From NCBI GenBank assembly GCA_033182465.1, contig CP137321.1, forward strand, positions 62,001 through 126,000: a stretch of 64,000 nucleotides of DNA, given 5' to 3'. Below, piece by piece: positions 12,017 to 22,999 of this stretch (within the stretch, counting starts at the first letter, position 1; each line of letters starts with the position of its first letter). The notes under the pieces are model-generated. The model searched no databases, was not told the DNA's origin, and saw only the letters and a program-made list of their open reading frames with translations. The translations under genes were made by a program, and so were the position numbers. Origin of the DNA: Sanghuangporus weigelae (Eukaryota > Basidiomycota > Agaricomycetes > Hymenochaetales > Hymenochaetaceae).

Positions 12017-12528
12017 CCCAGCTCACCAGTGGATGCTGAGGCCCTAGCTAGTGCACAAGCCTAGTCTATTACACCTAAAATGAATTTACATGCATGAATC
12101 TGGCCTGTAAGAATTTTAACTGGAGCCTGGGAGGCTAGGGGGAAATGATGAGTTTTGAGTAATTCAGGCATGCCTCAAAGCAGCACATTCTGGTATACAA
12201 TTCAACTCAAACTCAGTCTGTAAATTCATTTTATAATCATATTATCATTCTGGATAGCTTTGGGGAGGTGCTGGACCAGCAGGGATCACAGAAAAAAATG
12301 CACATGCAAGGAAGAGGCAAAAAACGATAGTTTTGCCATTTTGGGGTCCTTTTTTGCTCTATTTTCTCGATCATTTTTCCTAAACGAAAGCCCTTTCGAA
12401 AAGATGAATTTAGCAACTTAGATGATGTGAAACCGTTGAGATTTGGGTGAGATATGATTTTATCTGTGTTTTGAGGTGATCATGGCAGAAAAGTGGTGAA
12501 ATCACGTGATTGCCAACAATTTTGCAAC
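12017..12528. repeat. Right arm of the fold-back element
   Basis: Inverted copy of 11460-11970. A transcript through both arms would fold into a hairpin with a stem of about 510 bp. Confidence 0.85.
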
Positions 12529-13159
12529 TAAGGTAGGGAAAGTATAAACTCGACTAGCTGTCACATGTGACTGATGACCCTGAAAGTCCCTGATTTAGCC
12601 TAATTAGGAAGGACCCTAGCGGCAAAAATCTCGAGGTCAGATATCCCGGTACTTGTTGAACACCAAAATATCATAGCATTTGTCTACCAATGTGTTTTAA
12701 TGTATGATAGAATGCTTTTTATGATGTTTAAGCAAGTCTATGCTGAGTTCCAAGCACCATAAGAAATGACTCTTACTAATAACGGTTAACTAAGCATAAA
12801 ATTACTATATATAGGCAGTATTAGTCACTCGGAGTTTTCCGGGACACGGCAAAAGTCCAGAGGTCAAAATTTCAAAAATTTCTGAAACTTCGCCAGGATG
12901 GTGGAAAATGAATCCTGAGCCATTTGGTACAAAAACATTTGTTTCCTTAATTGGTCGGCCAAATCTTAGTATTTTTGAAATTTAAAAACATATATCTGTA
13001 GATATCTACAATCCAAAGACATGTATGCAGGACAAATGTATGCTTCTGAGGTGTGGGAGGCAGAATTAAAGAGTTGTGTTGTTGTGCCAAATGAGGAAGG
13101 TCAGGGTCGCGCGACGCGCGTCACAGCTAGTCGAGTTTATACTTTCCCTACCTTAGCTG

Positions 13160-13685
13160 TAAGTACTATTTCTGGGTATGAGCCTTTCATGCGTTTTGCG
13201 AGTTTCATCATGCCACGGGTTCGCATAAGTAGCCAAGCCCACCGCTCATTCCACACATGTAAGAGACTTCTGAATAACACGGAGTTAACAGACCTCCGAA
13301 TGTCGTTCACTCGTGCCTTCAATGGAGGTTCCCCATCCCTAGATCCATCTATTCGGCTTTAATATCTGTGGACACGTAAGTCTACTTTACTCAGTTGCGA
13401 GACCTATCGCTAGGTCGCAAACGTACTCTATTGTAGACACGAAAGAAAGGAATGTTTTCTTGGCAGGATTTGAAGTAGAACATGATTTAAGCAGCACAGA
13501 GATGATAGATCGCTGTAAGTAATAATCCCTTTTCGGTTGCCCTCCGTCTGCTATTGCAGCAGCATGGAATTCTATGAAAACTCAATACATGGAATCGTGA
13601 GCGACTGCTCGGATACACTACATTCATTCTATATATACACACTATTGCAGTTCGAACAAAACATGGTACATGTTCATAGCGCAAT
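13160..13685. other. Intergenic 3' flank
   Basis: About 525 bp between the TE block and the 3' end of the mitochondrial-protein gene. No gene recognised. Confidence 0.35.
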
Positions 13686-14399
13686 TCAAGGCTGAACTGG
13701 ACTACCAGATTTCAATCCACCAGCATCCTTCGCCTGAGGTCCCTCGTCTGCCTTCGGTACATTCCTCGAGGCTTCTCGTTTCGTGTTTCCATACCCCATC
13801 TTCTGGTCCTTCTGCTCGGGCTTCTCGCCGTTATTCGTCTCGACCGGGGCCTCGTACGGCTCGTCTTTGCTGACGGTGGCATACTCTTTCTGTGGGTCTG
13901 CCCATTGCTGGTGCGGTCTGTGCGTCGCCTCGCTTGTTCCATCAACACGGAAAGTCTTATCCGAAGCGGGAGGGCTCTCGTCCACTTCCTTGAAGTAGCT
14001 CTCTGCAGTATGCTCCGTACCCGCTCCACTTCCCTTTCCCTTGCCAGCTTCATCCCGCAACAAAGCCGATGTATGTAATTTACGTTTTCCGTTTTCTCTA
14101 CTACCCTTCGCCCCGGGGGAAGACGTTTGTCCGGATGACGAGTCAAACTTGTGGGAGGGTAATTCAGGCTCCGGCGCAGCGTTGCCTTTGCCCATATCAC
14201 AACCTTCCTGCCCAACCTGCGAAGACTTTGCATGTTTCAAATGCGGATTCTGCTCGAGCAGGGTATCTTCCTCCGGATCGCGTGCTGCATTGGGTGCCTG
14301 GCCCTTTGTCCTTGTCACCAAAAGCACGCGACGCGACGTGTGAAGAGCGCGGACGCGGCCGACTGGCACGTTTGCAGCAAAGACGCGAGGAAAGTACAT
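13686..14399 (-). CDS. Predicted mitochondrial hydrophilic protein
   Basis: Single exon, 237 residues. The N-terminus (MYFPRVFAANVPVGRVRALHTSRRVLLV) is rich in Arg, Ser and hydrophobics without acids, the pattern of a mitochondrial presequence; a second LHTSALL segment occurs near residue 108. The rest is strongly hydrophilic and low in complexity (Lys, Glu, Gly, Ser, Pro), with repeated short stretches such as KDEPYEAPVE and QKMGYGN. Similar proteins are found as conserved unknowns in Agaricomycetes, and no enzyme motif is visible. Function not known; localisation is inferred from the presequence alone. Confidence 0.7.
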   Translation of the reverse strand: MYFPRVFAANVPVGRVRALHTSRRVLLVTRTKGQAPNAARDPEEDTLLEQNPHLKHAKSSQVGQEGCDMGKGNAAPEPELPSHKFDSSSGQTSSPGAKGSRENGKRKLHTSALLRDEAGKGKGSGAGTEHTAESYFKEVDESPPASDKTFRVDGTSEATHRPHQQWADPQKEYATVSKDEPYEAPVETNNGEKPEQKDQKMGYGNTKREASRNVPKADEGPQAKDAGGLKSGSPVQP

Positions 14400-14802
14400 A
14401 ACGAGAGACTCCGAGTACAGTGGTAGTGAGAAGAGAGTCGTCGGCTTAACTAGATAGAATACGTTGACGCTCTCTCCTCCTTACAATAATGTGATGTCAT
14501 ATTCGGGAGCGTCGATCATGCCGATCATTCTCTCAGGGTCACAGACTGAACGGCAAAGATCTAGTAATTAGTATCTATTCCCACCCGTCGGTCTACTAGT
14601 AATGACTTTACCATCAACATCGAACCCACAAGCCTCTTGATGGCTTTCGCTGTCTGCACGATGGCTGATCGGGGCTGTGAAGCCACATTGTGTGCCTTTC
14701 AGAACATCATTCAAGTAGCTTCTGCTAACGCACAACGATAGCGGCATCATTAACAAAACAACTCGAGAGACGAGCGACCAATCCTCCGCTAAGCCCGGCC
14801 TC
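14400..14802. other. Divergent promoter region
   Basis: About 400 bp between the mitochondrial-protein gene (minus) and an F-box-like gene (plus). A short first exon for the F-box gene may lie here, but none could be placed with confidence. Confidence 0.35.
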
Positions 14803-15984
14803 ATGTCTCTCCCGAACGAGACCATCATGGAGATAATCGGATCGGCTCTCGTGGACATTCAAGATGAGGTTGGGAGAGCCAAGACGGATCAGTTGATCAA
14901 GCAGCTTTCGAGCATCTCGAGGTTGTTTCGTCAAGCCGTCCTGGGCACGCCAGCGTTCTGGACGAGAATCGACAACAATTTCTTTCTCGAAGGAGGTTTC
15001 GAGAAGCGACTAGCGCGAGCCACGGATCGCTTGCTATCTGCACATATACACCTGGACTCGGAAAACGCGAAGCTCATTTTATCTCGGCTTCTGCCTTTAC
15101 AAGATCGCATTGGAGAGCTTCGCGCGAACCTCCAGTTATCCTTGTTTTCTATGCATGGATTCGAGGAAGCCAATTTTCCGTGCCTCCATTATCTCAACTT
15201 GAAATTCGGCGGCACTGCCCCGAGCGTGTTCTACGATAGCTGGAGATATCCGAATGCTAGAATTGTCGAACTTTATGGTCCAATCACTCCTCCTCGTCCA
15301 GAAAGTTTCCCAGAAATAACTGTGCTTAAAGTAATTCCTTCCAGATACTCTTCAGCCCCTTCATTTTCAAGTGCGCTTCTGGGATTTCTGAATGCTACAA
15401 GCTATCTAAAAAGCTTGACTATTCAAACATCGCTTTCTTATTCTTACAATGATCTCTGGCGCACGGATGACCTTGCCATTACCGAGTTGCCTAGCGTCTC
15501 GACCTTCCACCTCTCCAATTACGAGACAGGCGCGAATTCTTCGCTTTGCGGCGTGACATCTCTTTGTCGAATGCTCAAATCGCTCAGGATGCCGATTCTC
15601 GAAGAATTCCATCTCTGCCTTTACCTTACCGAGAAAGAAGCCCTTACTCAATGGTTGAACGCGCAAGCACATATGGAGGAAGTGCTCCAAAGTGTGACAT
15701 CCTTTTCAATCATCTCGAGACTCGTGCTAGGGAGTTCCTCTCTTACCCAGATTTTGGCCCCATTTTCAAACATTCGAACGCTCGAACTTCGCGTGCGTGG
15801 TGTAGAATCGACACTGGCTGCCTTAGATTTGAGGATTGGGCTAGATAAGCTCATGACTCACGGTCCTCACGAAGGACTGAAAGTGAACAATTGGAGTTGG
15901 AAGGCCGAGTCATGGAAATGTACGCGGAAAAGGATGGACCTCGGCATATCGGTTACGGCTCGAGAGTTAGATTCACTTCCATGA
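14803..15984 (+). CDS. F-box-like protein
   Basis: Single open frame of 393 residues from ATG 14803, starting MSLPNETIMEIIGSALV. It shares LIKQLSSISRLFRQAVLGTPAFWTRIDNN with the gene at 1-1191, its nearest relative in the window. The body is LRR-like (FLNATSYLKSLTIQ, LPSVSTFHLSNYE, LRMPILEEFHLCLYL). The C-terminus (ELDSLP) differs from all others here. The frame stays open for about 30 codons before the ATG but has no Met, so an unseen 5' exon like that at 29023 is possible. Inferred role: substrate receptor of an SCF ubiquitin ligase. Confidence 0.75.
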   Translation: MSLPNETIMEIIGSALVDIQDEVGRAKTDQLIKQLSSISRLFRQAVLGTPAFWTRIDNNFFLEGGFEKRLARATDRLLSAHIHLDSENAKLILSRLLPLQDRIGELRANLQLSLFSMHGFEEANFPCLHYLNLKFGGTAPSVFYDSWRYPNARIVELYGPITPPRPESFPEITVLKVIPSRYSSAPSFSSALLGFLNATSYLKSLTIQTSLSYSYNDLWRTDDLAITELPSVSTFHLSNYETGANSSLCGVTSLCRMLKSLRMPILEEFHLCLYLTEKEALTQWLNAQAHMEEVLQSVTSFSIISRLVLGSSSLTQILAPFSNIRTLELRVRGVESTLAALDLRIGLDKLMTHGPHEGLKVNNWSWKAESWKCTRKRMDLGISVTARELDSLP

Positions 15985-17351
15985 TTCCGTGACGGTTCGT
16001 TCTTGTTGCAGAATCATCCTCAACGTTTGGTATACTTATATCCTTACTGTCCCCATTTCTGATCTAAACTGACATTTACTGCTCTTATCTGATATTCCAG
16101 ACTCCTTCCACGCCCTAGCAATTTTACGAAAGACAGCCGTCAGCTTCGTAAACGTTGTGTCCCAGAAAGACAGAATGCCGTCGTGCTGCCAGTGATTGCG
16201 GACATAAACTTGATACCGAACATAGCACACATAGCTCGGCTTCGCGGAAGATACTGCCAGAGTCTGTCAGGGCCGAACCCGAAACTGTTACCATCATTGT
16301 ATTTCGCCTTGTCCACACTTCCGGATTAGTTCCCTTCATTTTTTCATGTTGCTGCCGGAGCGGGTCTAAATGTTTGCGGTGTACCAAAGGATGCCGCCAG
16401 AGATACTTTCCAGAGCATCACTTATTTGTCGCATATAAGGACCAATCCGACTCGCTGCTTCTGTAATAGATATTTCTGATATTCTTTCACGTCTAAATGA
16501 GCTCGCTTCATTATAATGGTCCGCAATAGATCCTTTGTTGTGGATTGTGACTTTATTTGAAAAACAGAGGCGTTCTGAGTCGCTCTGTATATATGAATGA
16601 ATGAAACCTACCGCCATTCTCCGCGGGGCAAAACTTCGACTACCTATATATCCGTCCTACCGCTAAGCACGTTAAAGGTCGATAGCATGGCTGAAACGGA
16701 ACCTGATTTTAATGACTTTGCGACACGGTGTGGGTCGTTCGGATCGAAGGTTTTCAAAAGCGGTGCTCCAAGACTGGAGCGCTTGACATAATCATAGACT
16801 CCAAGAAGTGCTCAACCTCTAAGGTGCGAGACTTCGATACCGGCAGTCACGAAAACGCAAAAAGGGATGTGCATCGAACTTACTGCAACACGCAATTCGC
16901 CTCTCACTGCTAAGATGCTCGGTGACCATATCTTCAGAAAGGTCAAGAAGTGGTAAAGCCTCAGCGGAAGGGCCTCGACGAACTTTACGGCAAAAAAAAA
17001 ATGAAAAGGGATTTGTACTACAGCTCAAGCAATCCAAATGGGGTCCGCGAAGTTCTAGCCTTCTATTTTGCAGGTGGATATCTAAGAGTAAATGAGAGAG
17101 TCGAAATAAAGATACGGTATGCAAGCCCAGACGAGAAAATGAGATAGTACAGAATGGTACTAGCATAAGACTGAAAACCTAATATGCAATCATGTATGTA
17201 CAAAAAGAAAGTGCAGAAAGAAAATAACAGGTGCGGTGTGTGTATGGTTTATCTATGTGAAAGAGCGGAAAAGGTCCCAAAACCAATCAACGATACTTAA
17301 CCAACGGATTATGAGAGAAAGAGTTGGAAATAAAGCATTGTCGGTCAACTA
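15985..17351. other. Intergenic, convergent
   Basis: About 1.4 kb between the F-box-like gene and the 3' end of the transporter gene. Several frames of 60-115 codons occur on both strands, but none has family resemblance, splice support or consistent coding bias. No gene is called. Confidence 0.4.
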
Positions 17352-18849
17352 CTACGTTCCCGAAGTACGTCGCCCCCGTTTTTCTCGGTACTCGACAGAG
17401 GCGTACCATGCACCGCCGATGATGGTGAGAACGATGCCTAGGGCGTTCAGCGGCGTGATAGTGAGGTCGAAGAGGAAGACAGCGAAGACGATTGTAAGGA
17501 CTTGCTTGACGTTTGCTATTTTCATGGAAATCAGTATCAAGTTGATTGGTGAGTTGATTTGCAGGGAGGAACACACCAGCAACAGTCATACTAAGCGCCC
17601 CAACTTTCTTGTTCGCTGTAAAGCTCACAACGTTCAGCGCAAACGCAAGCATTCCATTCGTTAGCAATGCCAGTACTCTTCCGAGTCCCATCTCTCTTGC
17701 GGATGCAGCACGCACACGTTCAAGCTCACCCGAAAGCAGAGCAACAAAAACACATTGCACAAATGCCAAAGGAGACATTCGCGAGAGCAGATCTAGCGGA
17801 TGTAGTTGCAGGCGTACCCGCGTTCGCACAGGGAGAGCTGCTCCTACGGATGACGCACGGTGGTGTCCAAGAGAGGAAGATGATGATGAAGGTGAGTTGC
17901 CACCGGAGCTGCTGTTGCTCGGAGATGGCGTTTGAAGGACATTCGTGAAGACTGTCTTCAGGGCAGCAAGGAAGGTACCGAGTAGGGTGAGGAGAAGCCC
18001 CCACGTTGTAAAGTAGTAGTCACCAAAGGTACTATCAGAGGGGAAGAAAATCAAAAGATGTGACAACCGAGGTCGCGGGGTGATCACTTACGCAAACCCG
18101 ACTCCAGCAATCACAGGCAAGAGGGACACCAACTTCTTCGCTGTGTACCGAGTACTCAAGAAGGCGTACGAGATCGCCATGACAAAAATAGGCGTCGCCG
18201 CACGCACGACTTGGTGGAACTGCCGAGGACAGATTCCGCGAAGCTCAGTCAGAAGCACAGCCCGAAAATAACAAGATCGTCGCTAAATACGTACTGGGAC
18301 AGTCACCAATCCAAGACTCAGGTTGCTAACAGCAATGTTGACGGTGTAAAGCACGCTGAAAGCGACCAGGACGGCGCTTTCAGACGTTGATAGAGTGCGA
18401 GGCTCAAAGACGCCGCGTTCCATCAGAATATACCCACCCACCGCACCACATAGCGCATGGAGCGCCGTAAGCGTATATGGAAATGGAAATCTCACAAGGA
18501 CAAATTTATTGTAGAGAGTCAAGCTGAGGTTCGAGAGGAAGTAGAGTGTGAGCCACAGCGCCTGGCTACCAGACACCGCGGACGATGGTAATGCTGATGG
18601 CGGCCGAGCATGTCTCGAGTTGCGGTGGTCCATTTGCTCTGAACCGATAGATTCGGCGAGTTCAGACTTTGAAAAAGAAAATGGAGCGGGCACTAGCGGC
18701 ACTTGATCCTGGACATCGTGTCGGGTGTCTGTTGTCGTCGTCGACCAGGCAAAAGGGAGAGTCGTCGGTGACCAGGACGAAAGAACGTCACGCAAGTTGC
18801 GTTCCATGAATGATTTAGAATAATTCCGATTTCTGTCGCTGTGGGCCAT
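17352..18849 (-). CDS. Triose-phosphate/nucleotide-sugar transporter-like membrane protein (TPT family)
   Basis: Four exons (18295-18849, 18092-18219, 17577-18031, 17352-17515) give 433 residues. After a polar cytosolic N-terminus of about 95 residues come multiple hydrophobic helices. Family signatures are visible: LTLYNKFVLVRFPFPYTLTALHA, NLSLGLVTVPFHQVVRAATPIF across the first splice, and ALKTVFTNVLQT. The last helices read NVKQVLTIVFAVFLFDLTITPLNALGI. A Ser-rich loop (PSPSNSSSGGNSPSSSSSS) interrupts the carrier in the middle. The family exchanges phosphorylated sugars or nucleotide sugars across Golgi or ER membranes; the substrate cannot be read from sequence. Its 5' end abuts the tandem F-box array, and fragments of this 5' end recur before copies two and three. 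Confidence 0.85.
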
Positions 18850-19090
18850 CTCAATATTGTGTAAAGCGGCCTCGTTTTTCCTGAATTTTACTCACTGTTA
18901 CATGCAATCGTGGGCGTGGATGGTGGTGAAGAACAAGGATGTAAAGACGCGGCGGAGGCAACACGTGTGACCGGTGCAGTTACCAACTTGTCTTCATCAA
19001 ACCACGACCATCCGGCTCGGTCAGTTTTTATCTCGTTGCTTTCTTTCAAGAGCAACTGCTGATATACAGTATCATTCAAAGCAACTTGGA

Positions 19091-20539
19091 ATGGCCCTCA
19101 ACTTGAAACAACTTTCAGACGCCGTCAAGATCCTCGATACGAATCTAAGAAATGCTTTCTTCCCTGGAGGTGTTTTCTGCAGTTTGAATGAGTGAAACTA
19201 CCTTCACTGTGACTGTTTCCGATCTATAGCACTTACAGTAATTTACAGCTCACTCCAATCTCCTCAGGAAAAACTCGGGAGCATTCACACTTGTCTGAGA
19301 CTAATGAAGGACCTCCATGCTACACTTGACTCAGTGTTTACGACGGTTCGAGAGAAGGCCCCGAGGGTTGAACGGCATCATAATCTGATGACTCTTCCCG
19401 ATGAAATTCTATCATACATAATTAAGATTGCTTGCGAAGATGCTTGTGAGTTGGGTGGCGGGATTTCGGGGCGTAATGGAATGGATAGGGTGGTGGTAAA
19501 ACTTTCTCTGGTCTCACGCAGATTCCGGAATGCGGTCATCAACACTCCCTCCCTTTGGACATGTATTGACAACCGCTATTGTCTGGCCACCGATTTAGAT
19601 GAACGCATTGAACGAAGCAAACGCTTGCCGCTTACATTGCTCATCAATTTCAAGAAAAGTGATCAGGAACGACTGAACATACTCTCGCGGATAATGTCGA
19701 TTAAGGATCGATGCCAACGCTTTCGCGCACGCGTGGATGCTAACACCGCGAATGAAGTACCTGCTGCAGAATTCTCATCAGTAGAATCTCTCGACTTGTA
19801 CTTTTCTTCCCGCTGCAGCAGGAACGACTGGAGCCGAGTTTTCAATAAGTGGGCTTTCCCGAATGTTACGTCCCTTCGGATTGACGGGGCGATTCCTCCA
19901 CCAGGCCTCTTCCCCAATGTGATCACATGTACACTTTCTTACGACCCAGAATCAATGGGCGCCGGTAATTTCTCGAGACTCCTACAAATGCTCGTGTCCA
20001 TACCGCAGCTCAGGCATCTCCGCGTCAACTTTCGAGGCTCCGACATTGCAGTGCCTATTATCCCTGTCGTCTTACCTTCCGTTTCTACCATCACTCTCGG
20101 CGACGATTTGGGCTTTTTATCACGAGTTTCGCCGCGTCTGAGATGGATTCTTGCAACTTTGATTTTGCCGGACGTCAAAGATATTCACCTTCACGTACGA
20201 TTTACAACAGCAGACCAGCTACTCGCGTGGGTGCGTTCGATCACTCCTGCCTCAGAGAGGCTCCTAGAGGTGACTTCGCTGACTATTGAGGATTCCTGTG
20301 GGCTCGGTGTTCTCACTCACAATATTATGTATCCCGTGTTCGCCTTATTCCGAAATATTCGGAGACTAGAACTCAAGACACACAATATACGCAAGACGCT
20401 ACGAGGTCTAGAGCAGAATCTCGAGCTAAATCAACTCCGCACATTTATACCTCGCAACCAATACACCGAACCCGTCCATATAAAGAAAAAAGATATTGAC
20501 AAGTTGACACGATATCCTGACAATGTTCGCATTGCCTGA
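19091..20539 (+). CDS. F-box-like protein, tandem copy A
   Basis: Two exons, 19091-19191 and 19249-20539, give 463 residues. Exon one encodes MALNLKQLSDAVKILDTNLR..FPGGVFCSLN. The 57-nt intron (gtgaaa..ttacag) contains an in-frame TGA, so it must be spliced. Exon two starts DSLQSPQEKLGSIHTCLRLM, then the F-box-like MTLPDEILSYIIKIACEDA, LSLVSRRFRNAVINTPSLWTCIDNRYCL, and a long LRR-like tail ending DKLTRYPDNVRIA. Very close to copies B and C. The short first exon and phase-2 splice correspond to those of the 29023 gene, so this intron is ancestral. Inferred SCF substrate receptor; target unknown. Confidence 0.85.
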
Positions 20540-21529
20540 CGTAGCCCAGGAACCCGCTTTTGATGGTATCAAAGGATAGACTATATATCATTCTCTTTTG
20601 GACTCGAACCACCTATAGGCGTAACCGTCTCTAGCATTCCGATTTATTTATTTTTGACCACGATGTAGATGTCGCACGTAGTATCTCGTGCTTTCAGCGT
20701 TCATGGGTTTCGGTTCTGTTATCTGGTGTCTTGCATGATATGCTTAACGTGATTTTCCTTGTGTGTACTTTACTATTGTAGACTATGTGCCTACATTCAG
20801 TTCTGCTAGTGTGAGTATGAAATACATATGTAGTGTCTTACGGCTACGGTAAATGACGCATTACTTAACCGTAGAGAGCCCTCGGCGCCATCGCTACTTC
20901 TACTCAAGATCAATACACCGTGTGCTTAGAGACAGTGGTTTTCTTCTTCTGCATAGTTGATATGGACGTTTCTGACTGGCAACGAGATATGCTATTCATA
21001 TAAGGATTGAGAAAGAAAAAGGACCAGCGAGCTATCATCAGACTCGCTGTGGCAAAACGCACAAATATATGATCGTGCTCCTCTTGAGACTAACAACAAT
21101 CGTAACAAACCAGCTGGCTTGAACAGATATCAACAGGCCATGATAACAATCAGAGATGTCGGCTGCTCACGAATTGATCGCATATCATCTTCTCAGTATT
21201 CACGATGCCAACGTCAGAAGTAAATCTCGCACATTCTCGCTAGTTGAGTCCCATGAGTTAAAATAGTTCCGATTTCTGTCGTCGATATCTTTTTCAATAG
21301 TCTATAGGCCAGCTTAGATTTCCTATCGTTACTCACTGTTATATGCAGTTGTGGATGTATGATACTGTACAGGAAAACTGAGTCAGAAAAGAATATAAAG
21401 GTGCTCTGTGTGTGAAACTGTGAAACTATCAACTTGTCATCAAACCACGACCATCCCGGCTCGGTCAGTTTTTGTCTCGTTGTTTCCTTCCAAGAATATT
21501 TACTGATATATCACTTAAAGCGACTCATT
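20540..21529. other. Intergenic spacer between tandem copies A and B
   Basis: About 1 kb. The last 350 bp is the duplicated promoter, including the relic of the transporter 5' end. No gene recognised. Confidence 0.5.
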
Positions 21530-22999
21530 ATGACCTTCAACTTGGAACAACTTTCAGACACCGTCAAGATCCTCGATATGAACTTAAGAAATGCTTTCGT
21601 CCCTGGAGGTGTTTTCTGCAATTTGAATGAGTCAGACTACCTTCACTGTGACTGTTTCCGATCTATAGCACTTACAGTAATCTACAGCTCACTCCAGTCT
21701 CAGGAAAAACTCGGGAGCGTTCACACTTGTCTGAGACTTATGAAGGACCTCCATGCTACACTTGACTCAGTGTTTACGACGGTTCGAGAGAAGGCCCCGA
21801 GGGTTGAACGGCATCATGATCTGATGACTCTTCCCGATGAAATTCTATCATACATAATTAAGATTGCTTGTGAAGATGCTCGGGAGCGGAGTGACTGGGT
21901 TTTTAGGCGCAAGGAAACGGATAGACTGGTGGCGAATCTTTCTCTGGTCTCACGCAGGTTTCGGAATGCTGTCGTCAACACTGCCTTCCTTTGGACATGT
22001 ATTGACAACCGCTATTGTCTGGCTGCCAGTTTCGATGAACGCATTGTACGAAGCAAACGCTTGCCGCTTACATTGCTCATCAATTTCAAGAAAAGTGATC
22101 AGGGACGACTGAACATACTCTCGCGGATAATGTCGATTAAGGATCGTTGTCAACGCCTTCGTGCAGTCGTGGATGCTAATACTGCGAAGGAAGTATATGC
22201 TGCAGAATTCTCAACAGTAGAATCGCTCTGTTTGAACTTTTCCTCCAGCTGTAACAGGAACGACTGGAGCCGAGTTTTCAAGAAGTGGGCTTTCCCGAAT
22301 GTTACGTCCCTTCGGATTGACGACGCGGTTCCTCCACCAGGCCTCTTCCCCAATGTGACCACATGTACACTTTCTTACGACCCAGGATTAATGGGCACCG
22401 GTGATTTCTCGTATGAGAGACTCCTACAAATGCTCGCGTCCATACCGCAGCTCAGGCATCTCCGCGTCAACTTCCGAGGCCCCGACATTCCATTGCCTAT
22501 TGACCTAGTCCCGGTCACCTTACCTTCCGTTTCTACCATCACTGTAGGCGACGATTTCATTTTGGATATCTCTTTATCTCGAGCTCCGCCGCGTCTAGGA
22601 CGGATTCTTGCATCTTTGATTTTGCCGAACGTCAAAGAAATTCACCTTCACGTAAACTTTAGCAGAGCACACAAGCTGCTCGCGTACGTGCATTCCATCA
22701 ATCCTGCCTCAGAGACGTTTCGAGAGGTGACCTCGCTGACTATTGAGGATTCCTATGGTCTTTCTCATCTTACTCGCAATATCATGTATCCCTTGTTCGC
22801 CTTATTCCGAAACATTCGGAGACTAGAACTCAAAACACACAATATACCCAAGACGTTACGGGATCTGGAGGAGAATCTCGAGCTGAATCGACTTCGCACA
22901 TTTGTACCTCGCAAACTAAATAGTACCGATCCCGTCCATATAAAGAGAAAAGATCTTGACAAGTTAACACGATATCCCGACGTCGTTCGTATTGCCTGA
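21530..22999 (+). CDS. F-box-like protein, tandem copy B
   Basis: Exons 21530-21630 and 21688-22999 give 470 residues, starting MTFNLEQLSDTVKILDMNLR. The start was chosen by homology with copies A and C; the frame is open 32 codons further upstream, but that stretch is promoter in the other copies. F-box-like MTLPDEILSYIIKIACEDAR, then LSLVSRRFRNAVVNTAFLWTCIDN and an LRR-like body, ending YPDVVRIA. Unlike A and C, the 57-nt intron has no stop and is a multiple of three, so retention would give an intact 489-residue form. Expression and target unknown. Confidence 0.85.
   Translation: MTFNLEQLSDTVKILDMNLRNAFVPGGVFCNLNESDYLHCDCFRSIALTVIYSSLQSQEKLGSVHTCLRLMKDLHATLDSVFTTVREKAPRVERHHDLMTLPDEILSYIIKIACEDARERSDWVFRRKETDRLVANLSLVSRRFRNAVVNTAFLWTCIDNRYCLAASFDERIVRSKRLPLTLLINFKKSDQGRLNILSRIMSIKDRCQRLRAVVDANTAKEVYAAEFSTVESLCLNFSSSCNRNDWSRVFKKWAFPNVTSLRIDDAVPPPGLFPNVTTCTLSYDPGLMGTGDFSYERLLQMLASIPQLRHLRVNFRGPDIPLPIDLVPVTLPSVSTITVGDDFILDISLSRAPPRLGRILASLILPNVKEIHLHVNFSRAHKLLAYVHSINPASETFREVTSLTIEDSYGLSHLTRNIMYPLFALFRNIRRLELKTHNIPKTLRDLEENLELNRLRTFVPRKLNSTDPVHIKRKDLDKLTRYPDVVRIA

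Larger units (their letters stand above)
11460..12528. mobile_element. Inner fold-back element with ~510-bp inverted arms, TA target site
   Basis: Left arm 11460-11970 and right arm 12017-12528 are reverse complements over their whole length, differing at only about a dozen positions, and are separated by a 46-nt loop. The ends are GTTGCAAAATTG and CAATTTTGCAAC. TA flanks both sides (11458-11459 and 12529-12530), inside the left TIR of the outer element. No transposase is encoded. It is a fold-back or long-TIR MITE that inserted after the outer element; near-identity of the arms suggests recent insertion or gene conversion. Confidence 0.85.
11454..13159. mobile_element. Outer TA-flanked TIR element (non-autonomous), interrupted by a second element
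   Basis: The ends read CAGCTA..(insert)..AGGTAGGG on the left and CCCTACCTTAGCTG on the right. With the insert and one TA removed, the left end becomes CAGCTAAGGTAGGG, the exact reverse complement of the right end. The terminal inverted repeat continues for about 37 bp (right copy 13123-13159; left copy 11454-11459 plus 12531-12561). The dinucleotide TA flanks both ends (11452-11453 and 13160-13161). Without the insert the element is about 635 bp and holds no convincing transposase gene. TA duplication and short TIRs fit a Tc1/mariner-type MITE, by family knowledge. Confidence 0.75.

Noticed and set aside
13021-13362. 113-codon frame crossing the right end of the outer element
   Set aside because: Crosses the transposable-element boundary and resembles no transposase.
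16155-17166. Frames of 85-115 codons between the F-box and transporter genes
   Set aside because: No family resemblance, no splice pattern, overlapping on both strands.
21434-21529. Upstream extension of F-box copy B (start at 21434)
   Set aside because: The extra 32 codons are promoter sequence in copies A and C; ATG 21530 is the conserved start.
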